A stretch of DNA of 64,000 bases from Haemonchus contortus. Its lineage: Eukaryota > Nematoda > Chromadorea > Rhabditida > Trichostrongylidae. The first letter of the stretch is position 1. Each line of letters starts with the position of its first letter. The stretch is from assembly GCA_000469685.2 (NCBI GenBank), contig LS997566.1, positions 8,972,491 through 9,036,490 on the forward strand, in the 5' to 3' direction. The translations under genes were made by a program, and so were the position numbers. The notes below the pieces were generated by a model. The model saw nothing but the letters and a program-made list of their open reading frames with translations. It made no database searches and was not told the DNA's origin. Shown one piece after another: positions 27,030 to 37,768 of the stretch.

Positions 27030-27656
27030 TTTTTCTCCTCAGATTCTTTTATTGCTATCCATGATCTGAGCAGACTTCTGAGCTGAAGAAGGATTGAGGA
27101 GCATTTCTGACTGTAGCTTCCGAAGTATTGCAGAAAGATCTAGAAAACCTCAATATTGTAACAAAGACAATCAAAATGTGAAAACAATTATGTGGTGGCT
27201 GCTATATTCACTAGTTTTCTTGGATGGGGATTGCGTTTGGCTCTATTTCAGTGACACGGTTGGGGTGGTGGTACTTCTCCCCGAATTTCCACGGCAGCAC
27301 TGGTCCCGCAGCGCCTACCGTATTTCCACAGGGAATCGAAAATTTCATTTTCAAAGGTGGCCGATCGGGTACGGCAAGCGCGATGCGATTTTCGGGGAGA
27401 ACTACCCGCACCCTGTGATACAATTGTTTCCATCCAAATTATTCTTGATCGAGAAAATCTATGCTCAATCGTTCCCTCTTAGGGCTCCCGAACAGCATGG
27501 TAAAAGGCGTTCTATGCAGTTTTCCGGGTACTTCCTAAATATTTACCCTACCCATGGATGAGCGGAGCAGGATTACAAACTTTTCCGACCTGTTTATACA
27601 TAGAGTAGGGTACCTATCTTAGTATTATAACTTCACTTATCAAACTCCAAACATAC

Positions 27657-29356
27657 ATTGATCTCCGTCCAGATTCTCATCACTGAAGTAGGCACCATCG
27701 AAGTCAACAATTTTCGGTTGCCCATCAACCAAAACTATCTGCGAACAAATGTGTACTTAATGAGATTTTTGTAATCCACAAAATATGCTGGACGTACCTG
27801 TTGCCTTCGAAAGTCATGAAGTCGTAGTGTTGGATAGCTGATAAAAAATTCTTCAATTATATCTACAATTTTATGTCTCTGGTGTGGAGACAACTGTACA
27901 AGATGCAATACATCCAAAGGTGTCCCTCGCTCGGTCACGATATTCAGCCTTTCAATGTTAGATAGAGGATTGCTCGGGATGCAATACGACATTATCTGCA
28001 AAATATTTCATGATAACCAAGTAGTTCAAGGTGCTGTCACTATAAATGGTAACTGACTGGTTTAAATACACGCTTACCATAATCACAGTCGATGCGTTTC
28101 GTAGCTTTAACAAGGCTTTTATTTCACTGGCAAAGCTTTTCAACATTTCCAGATTACAGCGGATTTCCTAAAATACATTAAATTTATCATAACGTTTTGT
28201 GGTAGTGCTCGTATAAAGATCCTTTCTGGTTCCCCTTGGTCTTGGCTCCTCCCTGAGCTACGCTGCTTATCGAGTCAGAGTCAAACTAATTTTTTTTCCT
28301 TTTCGACCTATTCAACCCATAGAAGATCCATCCTTACGAGGCGTGAGCGTCATCACAGGCAAGACTTAGTTTGTGATTCGTGGACGTTTTCGAGTTGGTC
28401 CCGCAGAGAGATATAGGGTCCCTCAATCTGATTCCTCTCAACTCACTTGGTGGTGACGGAACTCTCTTGGTAACTTTTTTTCTCTTTCCTCAAAGTACAG
28501 ACTGTCGAATTTTGTCCCTTCCCTTCCTTTTTTTACCCCTACGGGTAATCCTCTAAACTGGGAATCATTACTTACCCAATCGTTTCTCCCGAAGTTGGCA
28601 TGGAAACAGTCTCGGTAGGTCCTGCCTTCGAAGTTTGGCCTCTTTATTACGGTATTTTCTGAGAGGAGCTCGACAACTTTGCTCCAGCCGCTGGCAAGTG
28701 TCTTGTTGACTGAAGGTTCACCATTGGAACAATTGAGATATGACGCTAAACACAAAGTGATCACCCTTCTTCCCGAACGGAATTGCAGCTATACTCTTTC
28801 TTGGAATAGAAACTTACGGTCAGTGCCTCTAATAACGAAACCATTGGCTTTTTGTTCCAAATCATTGAAAATTGACAGATCAAGCGAGTCTAAATCTTTT
28901 CATATCAGGGCTAACGAAAATGTTGAATACCCCTATATGAGACCTCTAGAGATTCTGGGAAATGGCCTGAGTTTTGAACAGGGTTTTTTGAGAAATTTCA
29001 CCAAACTTCTCCTCAAAATGAAAGTACTCCAACTTCAAAGCAGTCTTTTATCACTTGGCGGTGTATTGCAAAAAATTGCGAAGAGCGAACAGGACAGAAC
29101 AATATTAATGCCCTTCCAAGTTGAGATCATCCGGATAAGACTATTTGCAAATGTGTTCCAATTCGTGGTTCGCTTTTTTCCCCGAGTGTGCACTCCTATG
29201 ACAAATGACGATCGTTAGCTGTTGTACAGCGATAAAAAAAGAAAACGAACCTATTGGTAGAAGTATATCTTCAATTTGATGTAGGTATCGCAGTAAGTCA
29301 TCTCGGTAGAAATAAGTTAGAATCACCGTCGTTAGCGTTAAGAAATGCCAGTTCAT
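27657..29356 (-). CDS. PKDCC/FAM69-like secretory-pathway protein kinase, C-terminus unresolved
   Basis: Kinase-fold protein with an N-terminal membrane anchor, probably acting in the secretory pathway. Exons: 29251-29356, 28818-28889, 28576-28745, 28078-28167, 27798-27995, 27657-27738, all in phase (718 nt). The start MNWHFLTLTTVILTYFY is a signal anchor. The kinase signs are a degenerate glycine loop (KTLASGWSKVVELL), the nucleotide-binding Lys (NTVIKRPNFEG), a helix-C Glu (SFASEIKALLKL), LVQLSPHQRHKIVDII, a catalytic-loop equivalent (TLRLHDFRRQQ) and a metal-site DFD (PKIVDFDGAYF) in place of DFG. The HRD His-Arg-Asp is not standard, as in Vlk/PKDCC and FAM69 relatives. The next exon must start in phase 1 and was not found; the transposon-like element 25585-27029 lies just downstream, so the gene either jumps it or is cut by it. 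Family call is from motif order only. Confidence 0.72.
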
Positions 29357-29479
29357 AGCATTCTGATCTCACATTCAGAATTCCGTTGATGAGGCCTAAA
29401 ATAATCATGCGCAGTGGGTGGAAAAGTATATGAAAACATAAAACCACGGAATCTTCGACGGTAATTTCCCTTTTTTTCT

Positions 29480-29695
29480 TTTTAAATGCCCACGCCTTTG
29501 ACTTCCATTCAGAATAGAAGCGTTGTTTTAAATGACCATATGACCTACACATATAGTGGCTTACTGCATCCAGACTCCTGGTAGAGGGGATGAAAAGTTT
29601 GCCGGTTTAAGCCATTATCGATCAGGGTTCGATCCTTGGAACATGTATGTGTATGTAAGTGTGTGTGTGTGTGTGTGTGTGTGACAATGAACCAC
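29480..29695 (-). repeat. SINE copy with TG microsatellite
   Basis: Minus-strand copy: GACTTCCATTCAGAATAGAA near 29500, B box complement GGGTTCGATCC near 29628; the CACACA element of the head has expanded into about 13 TG units at 29657-29683. Confidence 0.65.
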
Positions 29696-29699
29696 CTCT

Positions 29700-31717
29700 T
29701 TAATCAATACCTATACTGTACTTCGGTCAAAGTTTATGATTGTTTTGCCTTATGATGCCTAACCTATGAATGAAGAAAAGGCTAGTTCGGAAGAGGTTAG
29801 ATTCTATTAAAGCAAGTATATCATCCTTTGAAAGGTACTAAATATGTATAATGAAGCACGACGGTGATCAGAGGATCAACTATCCGTCGAGGTCAGCCAT
29901 GCCTTCCATCTTCATGGAGTCTGTTAATTGTTAGCAAACCCGTATGAGATGAGAAAAGCAGAAATTTGTACATCTGCTGGCTCCGCATTCCAAAACTGGA
30001 TTGTTACGAAAATTTGATTCTTTTCGTATTGTACAGGAATGATCGTATTTGGGTTTAGGGACGAACACTTGAACATTTTTTTAATGATATCTATTCCATT
30101 GCCGTTGTGGAGGGCGACGGAGAGGGTAGGCGAGCATTGAGGTCAGTAAGTCCTATTCGAAAAAATTGTTATTCGACTTAAGAGCAGCCCTGTAGCAAGG
30201 GGTGATAGATGAAAACAACCGGAGGGATCGAAAAGATCGAAGGGACACATCGGTGCCGGACTGAACGTACACCAAGTAGACGGCACTAATTACGAGAAAT
30301 AAGAAATTTGTATTGAAGCAGCCCCAAAAAGGTAGAAAAGTTCTGGAAGTCGTGCTCAAGGCGAGCTAAAATAGGCTACACGTACCAAGCACGTTCGAAG
30401 ATACTCTTATGGAAACCTTTCCTAAACAAAGGTCTGCTCCAGAAATTCATGAAACTTAGCATGTGCAGCCAAGGAATTGACATCAGCATGTCGATTCCTT
30501 GGCTTCAAGCACGACCTGAAGCCAAGGAATCGACAAGGCCAACAAGACATCCAAGTTAGAGGCACTGGATATGAGGAGAAACAACGGAATAGATCAACCA
30601 CTGCTTCTTTTTCGGAAACTTCTGATATCCAAGGAAAACAGAAGTGCCAGCAGATGCTTTCAAATAGAAGAAGGTTCCTGTTTTGGGTGGGATATTCACC
30701 GTGATGCATGGATCTGCACGAAATGGTCGATGAAGAATAGGAAGGGTTGGACCAGATTCCAGTTTAATGACTTCTGTCAATATGAAATTATCGCCTTCTG
30801 AGAAGAGCACTCAAAACAAATGATAGATTGCAGTATTGAACGAATACAAGCGAGAAAAAGGGGCTTCTCGGAGTTGCAAGGTCCCAATAGGAAGTAGCGG
30901 CTAACAAGCGTAAGCAGACGACAGCGAATTCAGTTTCACTGGATATTAGCAGTTAATTGAAGGGGTGATCGCCTTCAATGTTGAGCGATAGCCTAAGAGA
31001 CGCTCTGAGCGAATGTGTGGCGAAAAGATGAAAAGGCGGGTGCATAGATGAGTTTATGGGAAGTTGTCAAGCTAGGGAACAACACTGCAAACTGGGGTAC
31101 AATTGAATTACGTTGGAACGAACTAGGTGGGCAGGCGACTCGTTTCACATTTCTGTTTCTAGAACCAATGACCTTTCCTTTAAGTACCCATGTAATCTCA
31201 AAAGCAACTTTTCTAATAGCAGTAGAATAAGCTGTTTTAGGGATTCATTTAGTTAAGATGGTCCCCAACATTGGGACCTCTCCCCTAAGCTCGGCCCCTA
31301 TCCCGTAGGCCTGTCCTGCAACGAAAATCTATGGTTATGGTCGCGTCTAGAAGCTGGAGGAACGACCAGACCCATTCTCTAGTGGTAATGTAAGGGATCC
31401 TCAATATCGAAGACAGAACACGGTACTTAATCCGACAGAAAATAACTCGGAAACACCCTAATTGCTAGCCAGGAAATCCGTCAAAAACGTTCCTTAAGGA
31501 AAGATCAGTGCTAATCCTTTCCCTATTAATGTAAATGGAAAGTGCCGAGAGAAAGGGTTTAGAGTAACCAAGTTAAGACGTTATAAGACTAGCAGGAAGG
31601 CGGAAGTAACTTCAGCATGCAGTTGTTGAGTACGAAGTCAACTTAGGGTATTGTCGAGATTTTCAGTACTTCTAGCTTATCTCTTGAGGTCAGAGGCAAT
31701 ATCAGAACCCACCACCG
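29700..31717. other. No gene seen
   Basis: Contains the 30489 hairpin; overlapping sense/antisense frames at 30.4-30.8 kb arise from that inverted repeat and its surroundings. Confidence 0.5.
30489..30535. repeat. Perfect 19-bp hairpin
   Basis: TGTCGATTCCTTGGCTTCA at 30489-30507 is the exact complement of 30517-30535, with a 9-base loop. Confidence 0.8.
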
Positions 31718-32620
31718 TCATTCTCCAAGTTTTTCCCCGTTCCCGATTCCCTGGTGGATTGCTAGGCAACTACCACCTCCATTTCCAGGCCCCAGTATGC
31801 TTTCGAGGGTGTCTAAAATTATGGTAAATCTTCTCTGTTGCTGTACTACCCAGCACTGGTCCCCGCTCATTATTTTTCGCTGCTGTCGAGGTGTTTGGAA
31901 AGCGGGAAATTCCAGAGACTCGTGATAATTTTCAATGTTGAGCCAGACCGGGAGGTTTTCCCTTCGAGTAATCAACTTTATGAGAATCGATATGTCATCA
32001 TAATTTATTAGATCTGATAATTCGATTAGAAGGAGGAGCAACATTAGAGTCAGATATAATTCGGAGGAACAATATTCATAAATTGTGAAGTTGATAGGGT
32101 GGTGCGCTGGCATGGATTTATGTGCGGGCGAGCGAAAGACGGCTGTCAAGTCGGATTCCCTCATCAATCACAGCGCTGCAATGGAACTGCTCTTCGCTAC
32201 ATGAACGTCATCGTCACTGGGATAGAGAACACCTCTACGGGAAATACTGGGCGTTTTGAACGATTTGAAAGGATCTGATGGCGGCAGATGATCATTAGTG
32301 AAGGGTCGGGCTTTCTGACAAGGCCTAATGGCCCCGTTAATGTGCTTTCCGTGTTGGCGGGGCGTGATTTTGACACCTCGCGACGGGGCATCGAATGAAG
32401 GCCATTCATCAACGTATGTCAGTATGGCGCGCGCTATCAGTCTCAGCATCGCCAATAATTCAATCCCAAACAAGTCGACGTCGACTTTGTGAACTGCTGA
32501 ATCGTCAGCGTTCTCCTTCTCTCTTCCTTCGATTGCCCTTTGCCTGTGACTGGAAATTTCGTCACAATAATAACAAACATCCAGTGATACTTCTGCCTCG
32601 TAGCAGGCACCGGAAAGCAC
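31718..32620 (-). other. Unrecognised 300-codon open region with one internal stop
   Basis: A single minus-strand frame stays open for about 151 codons (from 32620), meets TGA at 32168-32170, then continues for 149 codons to 31718. Neither half matches a family I know. The upstream half is acidic/basic and soluble-looking (FGIELLAMLRLIARAILTYV is its only hydrophobic helix); the downstream half has YLTLMLLLLLIELSDL. It could be exons of a real gene with an intron over the stop, a decayed transposon, or chance. No splice pair that removes the stop was convincing. Confidence 0.3.
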
Positions 32621-32739
32621 TCAGACCCATGCCGTGTTAATATGGATCCAAAAAGTGTCCATCTTCCATCTGCCCCCAAGGTATATCGGTGAGCCTTCTT
32701 CAAAACTGCTATGCATCTAGGCTGTATTCTGTTTTTGAA

Positions 32740-33195
32740 GGCACAGTTCACGATAAAAATGGTTTCCGAGATTTCCGCATAGTATAGATTCGAGGCTCCC
32801 TTATCCTTATACCTTATACCACACCTGCCGTTATAAGGTCAAAAATGTCATGAATATGGGACAATAAGGGGCCAGAGATTGTATCGTGTGAATGCCACAT
32901 TCATCGTGGACGAGTTTCAACGGTTTTGGTAAGGTCGCAATATCTCGAGAGACTCCCACGAAGGAAGTTCAAACAACTTGTCATAACCCATGGCGCCAGC
33001 GAGGGGTAGTTTCGGACAACTTCGGCTTGATGCCGTCATCTCTTTGAGCAATGGGAACAACTTAAATCTCGTCCAAACACCCCTTACATGCCATTACCGT
33101 CACGGTGATCTCGTACAACCTCCACCTCTACCACTTTGAAATGCATTGAGGCAGGCGGATTGACTCGCTTTCTTCGAAACCGATGTACTCCTCAA
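32740..33195 (+). repeat. Dispersed repeat family 2, copy 2 (longest)
   Basis: Begins GGCACAGTTCACGATAAAAA and runs through GTGGACGAGTTTCAACGG, CAAACAACTTGTCATAACC and CACGGTGATCTCGTACAACC to GATGTACTCCTCAAC. No open frame of note. Confidence 0.65.
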
Positions 33196-33689
33196 CATCA
33201 ACACTTCCGTTTTTCAATATGGAAAAGGTACCTGGTGAACAGTGCCTTTAGGTGGGTACGCGAGCGTCCAGATCCCCTTATCCAAGCCCATTCCTTTACT
33301 TGGATGACCAATTTTGCGAAAAATTAATCATATCGTGGAGGAATGAGTACTCAACTGCCCTTAGCAATGAATAATGTGATAGGAACTGTCGTGAAATGGC
33401 GTACCCAAATTACCCCGATCACATATGCAAATGTTCTCCTTTCTTCATAGGAGGAGAGGTGACCGAGGTAGCAGAGAAGAATGTTTCACCACTAGTTTCA
33501 TCCCATCTATGCTGATCCATCTTCAGGGAACTATCCTGTAAACGAAAGTGACTACCGTTTTGGGAGACCCTGAGTAACGTCCCCCTGCCTCTCCTGTATA
33601 TGTAGTAAGAGATATGGAAAAATACGAAAAATCATTGTCATCCTTACCGTAATTGACACATGCATCAGTGATTCAATAAGACAAAAGTA

Positions 33690-34947
33690 TTAGGTTGAGT
33701 CATAAGTCCTCGGACAAAATGATAGTGATGAATTCTAGCGCTCATAACTCTTGAAAGAGGTGACAAAAATGAACGTGCGAGGCATTGTTAGATAGAGTAT
33801 GGGAAGCTCTTTCGAACGTGTTTTGGAGATGGCACCTAACTGTTTCCTTTCCAGCAACTATGCCTCATGATTTCAAGCCGTCGCAACTCCACATCCGCAA
33901 CACCATCATATTTATTTTTTCATCTGGCCATGAACCCGCGGCAATCGATAGAGGTATGAAGAACATTCACAAGCAGGAGGTGTACAATTTACAAGTTGCA
34001 TCAGAAGTTCAAATCGGGCGACTTTTCCGTCGAAAACGAAGACCGTCCGGGAAGCTCAATTAAGTTGGATTTCAAGGTGCTGCGGAGCCAGGTGGGAGCC
34101 GATCCGTATCAAACTACTCGTGAACTTGCAGTAACCCTTAGGGAGTCAGTGCACAGCTCTTCGTGAATTGAACTCAATCGACAAGGTGCGAAAGCTCGGT
34201 CCACAGATGCCTCATGCTTTGAAACAGTATGACATAGACCGCCGCGACGACGTGGCACATTCTCTTCTCACGCTGGAGGGCACCACACGTGGTTCGAGTA
34301 CCTAGTCACCAGGGGTGCGAAGTCGAACCTCTACTCTAAAGTTCACCGGCGTGCTCAATGGATTGACAAAGGTGCGGATGCAGAAGACTCCCCCAAACCC
34401 AACGTACACGCCAAGGAGGTTATGCTCTGATTCTGGTGGAGCGCTCTCCGTGTCGAATAATGGGAGCTGCTAGACGAAGAACAGTGACCGCACACGTCTA
34501 CATTACGCAACTGAGGAATTTGAAGGCGAATCCCGAAGCTACACGTCCACAGCAGCACAAAGTTCACTTCCAGCACGACAACGCTCGCCCTCACCTTGCA
34601 AGAACGACCAAAACTGAACTGACGAATTTCGGCAGGACAAGTTTACCACACCAAAAATGTTCCTCAGACTTGGATCCCTCTGATTACCACCTTTTTCCCC
34701 ATCTTCAACGTCATCTGGATGGTCAGGACTTTTAAACCTGCGACGACATCAAAATGGCACTGGTGCAGTTCTCCAAGGGCCAGCTCCCAGCGTTCTAAAG
34801 CAAGGGCATCTACGATTTGCCCAAGCATTGGCAGAAGACCATCGATGCCAATGGGACATATTTCAAATGATTCGCTATTGTCGTTTAAAAATTGCAAGAT
34901 AAATATTATCATTGCCAATTTGTCCGAGGACTTATGACTCAACCTAA
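33690..34947 (+). mobile_element. Mariner element, complete ends, broken transposase
   Basis: 1,258-bp element flanked by TA on both sides (33688-33689 and 34948-34949). Terminal inverted repeats of about 29 bp begin TTAGGTTGAGTCATAAGTCC at 33690 and end with the complement at 34947. Inside are transposase pieces in several frames: HIRNTIIFIF near 33890, GDFSVENEDRPG near 34018, LRSQVGADPYQTTRELAVTL near 34078, then QHDNARPHLA and DPSDYHLFPHL in the frame around 34560-34735. The last two catalytic Asp are 34 residues apart, the D34D spacing of mariner. Stops and shifts between the blocks make it non-autonomous. Confidence 0.9.
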
Positions 34948-35024
34948 TAAATAACGTAAATTGCCTGTCCAGTTTAGTATCTAACTGTGAGCAACCCTTA
35001 CGCATTCGTTTTCGAGGCTGTTCC

Positions 35025-35222
35025 CCACTAGACTTCCATTGAGACTGTTATGGAGTTTCGTGGTCTATACAAAGACTTGCGGTGGCCAGCCAGGTCAGTG
35101 CTTACAGCCTCTTTGCCAGTCTGGAAAGCAATGACCGACCTCTGATCGATCCTGTATTCGAAACCCTGGTCATGTGTGTAATAGTGCTCTACTTGTCACT
35201 ACACCACCTTCGCCCATGACAA
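35025..35222 (-). repeat. SINE copy just downstream of the mariner
   Basis: Minus-strand copy: GACTTCCATTGAGACTGTTA, GGTGGCCAGCC, TATTCGAAACCCTGGTCATG and CACTACACCACCTTCGCCC. Confidence 0.7.
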
Positions 35223-35686
35223 CGGAAAATAATTCAGTAAAAGTAGTTTATCAGAGGCATACATGAGCAATCAAACAATAGTACAGAAAAGTATCAAAAC
35301 AAACAAACATACAGAAATTCTAATGAATGAGATCACTATGAAACCTATTCTCCATCAGGACTATGACAGCCATTTAAATGGGCAAAGGATAGTGAATCAT
35401 GAAATGGTTAAGCCTACTGGCAGAGGACATTTTAGAATTTCATGGATCATTCGTAAACACCGTAACCAGGCAATAAACCGTATCCTAAAGTACCGAATCT
35501 TCCTAGATATTCTTCGCTGCTTATTCCATGTTGGTATCGACCATGTCTTCCGTAGTAACGCCCTGGATTACAGACTACAACTACAGATTACAATTAGTAT
35601 TACTGAGGATAAAAAAACTAAAGTAATTCATGTACATCTGATTTGGTAAAAACTTATCCATAAAACAAAAAATTCAACTGGAGTAA

Positions 35687-36007
35687 CTAACCATGACGAC
35701 CGCGACCATAGTACCTGTAATAAAAGATCTGACTTGTCTAACTTCAGGAGACGCAATTTATTTGTTGACCTTCTACGTGAACTAATTTTAGAACTTACCT
35801 TTCACGACTGTGGCTACCATAGCTATGGCTGTGGCTGTAGCTACAAACTTCGGTTACGGTGGCTACAAAGAATGTGAATAATCGATTTAGAGTGGCACTG
35901 ATTGAGTAACACCGAATAATGCGGTGATCTATTACTGTAGACTGAAATGAAAACGAACCGGAAGCTAGAATGACGGCGATAATGACAACAATCAGACGTA
36001 ACTGCAT
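35687..36007 (-). CDS. Small secreted peptide precursor (46 aa, 3 exons)
   Basis: Short peptide gene with exons 35959-36007, 35799-35862 and 35687-35714, in phase to a TAG. Residues 1-16 (MQLRLIVVIIAVILAS) are a signal peptide; the mature part is Ser/His/Tyr-rich (SYSHSHSYGSHS), then ERYYGRGRHG. The ending GRGRHG with a final Gly could be an amidation donor. Composition recalls nematode NLP/CNC antimicrobial or neuropeptide-like precursors, but without their GGY repeats, so the family is not established. A minus-strand TATA box at 36046-36053 lies 39 bp upstream. Exon 1 could instead run on past 35959 in a different frame, but that meets stops in the later exon. Confidence 0.55.
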
Positions 36008-36045
36008 TTTTGGCGACTCTACAGCTGTAATGACACTTTGATGCC

Positions 36046-36053
36046 CTTATATA
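36046..36053 (-). promoter_or_regulatory. TATA box of small peptide gene
   Basis: Minus-strand TATATAAG in the context CAACAGCTATATAAG, 39 bp before the ATG at 36007; same 13-base core as the ASP promoters. Confidence 0.55.
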
Positions 36054-37295
36054 GCTGTTGATGTGTTAGTACCAGAGGTGATACTGACACCAGAAGGTCA
36101 TCTTTAACAAGCTGATAGGTCATTCAATTGATAGGCCGTGGCCACTGATGTGGCCATTACTGATATGTAATAGGTTGATGCATAATTATTGTGGCTTTTT
36201 TCGCGGCTTTTATTCTCTCGATACAATTCGAATATTGAGTTCGGGATTTAATAGAAAAAAACCTCTTGCTTCACTCAAGAAAATTATGTTTTTAAAGTCA
36301 TCTTCTTATTCGCCGCATTATGCTCTATCACTTTGGAAAAGTTTGAAAAGCGGTACAGTCTTGAAGTGATCTCACCGAACTCCTCGGCGATGGAACAGTC
36401 AGCCAAAGCCGAATAAAGATGGAATTCGCTTCTACGGTCGCCTTATTCACCAATAGAAACTCCTATGAATTATCACACCAATCGTCGGTAAAAAAATGAC
36501 TAACGAACAGAGCTTCCAACGGAATGGATGGCTTGTTGGCCGACGTCAAGGCGTGGATCGCCTCCAAGAATCGGCACTTCTTCGCCTGTGAAATTCGACT
36601 GCCTAGCAAATGGGAAGCAGTTATTGACTCAGATGGTGGATATGTTCCGCAGTAACTATTGAAAATGTCCTTGCTAGATATTTCTATCGTTCTTTTTTCA
36701 AATAAAATTTGCTGGAAAAAATCCGCAATTATTATACATTAACCTAATACTTGTTCTTACTATAACTACTTTAAAACTGGTTTTGACTCTACGGTCTTAT
36801 CGGAGCTCTTCAGTTGCCAGTTGAACGATGTCTGTGATGTAAAAATTGGCACAAAGGTCGAGGTGTTACCCACCATTACCAAGAGCAGTTCGACTAGGAC
36901 CCCAACAGAATTATTAGGTGGAAGATTTATGATCTATGATCGGGTGGAGAAGGTATCGTGGAATACACTTTTCATGTACATAAGTCTGACAACATTAAAA
37001 CTGCAAATGCATAGGATTTAGCCGAGCGCTAAAATCATGAGTTGGCTAGGAAGCCACTCGTGTTTCTCACTAGTCGAGCCTTCCATCATTTAGAAGAACT
37101 ATCTGTCGTAATAGGGATAAGCAGAACTCTAAAGGTCTCAATCATAGGTGTCCTACTGGCCTAAAAGCACGGTTGGCAACCTTTCATAAGCCCTAATTCA
37201 GCTACAGGGCGGAAGTATTGGTAGGGAACAGATCAACGGTACAAAGAAAACGCGAAAATTTCGAAATATGAGGCCTGCCCTAAACTACTCATTTA

Positions 37296-37515
37296 TTGTC
37301 TAGGACCAGTTGCCTCGTTATTGCACTTCTCGTGCTCTTCATACAGCTCGATCTGTATGCAATGGTTATTTTTGGTACGATCCACTCTCAATTCTTTAGT
37401 TCCTTTATTTCTTGTTTGCTGCGATCCTTCTGCGCCATTCTGCTTCATTCCTTCGCGTGCGACGTCGCTCTCGTCGTGAAGTCAGAACCGTAAATTCGTT
37501 CCAAAAAGGGACCTC
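37296..37515 (+). repeat. Dispersed repeat family 3, copy 1
   Basis: Shares CTTCATACAGCTC, CTGCTTCATTCCTTCGCG and GCGACG blocks with the reverse complement of 50650-50870. Lies just past the 3' end of the receptor gene. Confidence 0.55.
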
Positions 37516-37768
37516 CGCAACCACTTCCCCAGCAATATGTGGCTCTCACGGTGAGGACCTTGACTACGGGACCTGTTTTGTTACTAGTTAAAAGAAATCG
37601 TACTGTCATGTGAAATCAGCTTTTGAGGAGGATCCGATTGTCGTATTTTGGGGTAAATAGAACCTTTATTAGGGAAGGGATTTATCTCTAAAAAACTGAG
37701 ATCAAACTAATAAGACTCAAGTTATGATACACACTACTACAATTCCACTCCAAACAGGTTCTCATCAT

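Noticed and set aside
27094..27561. 155-codon plus-strand frame
   Set aside because: It overlaps frames on both strands in a repeat-like block with an internal inverted motif (TTCTCCCCGAA...TTCGGGGAGAA); no protein family fits.
28679..29218. Longest open frame (179 codons, plus strand)
   Set aside because: It runs antisense across two phase-consistent kinase exons (28818-28889 and 28576-28745) and shows no domain of its own.
34355..35005. Minus-strand frames over the mariner
   Set aside because: They are antisense to transposase blocks carrying the HDNARPH and SDYHLF motifs on the plus strand.
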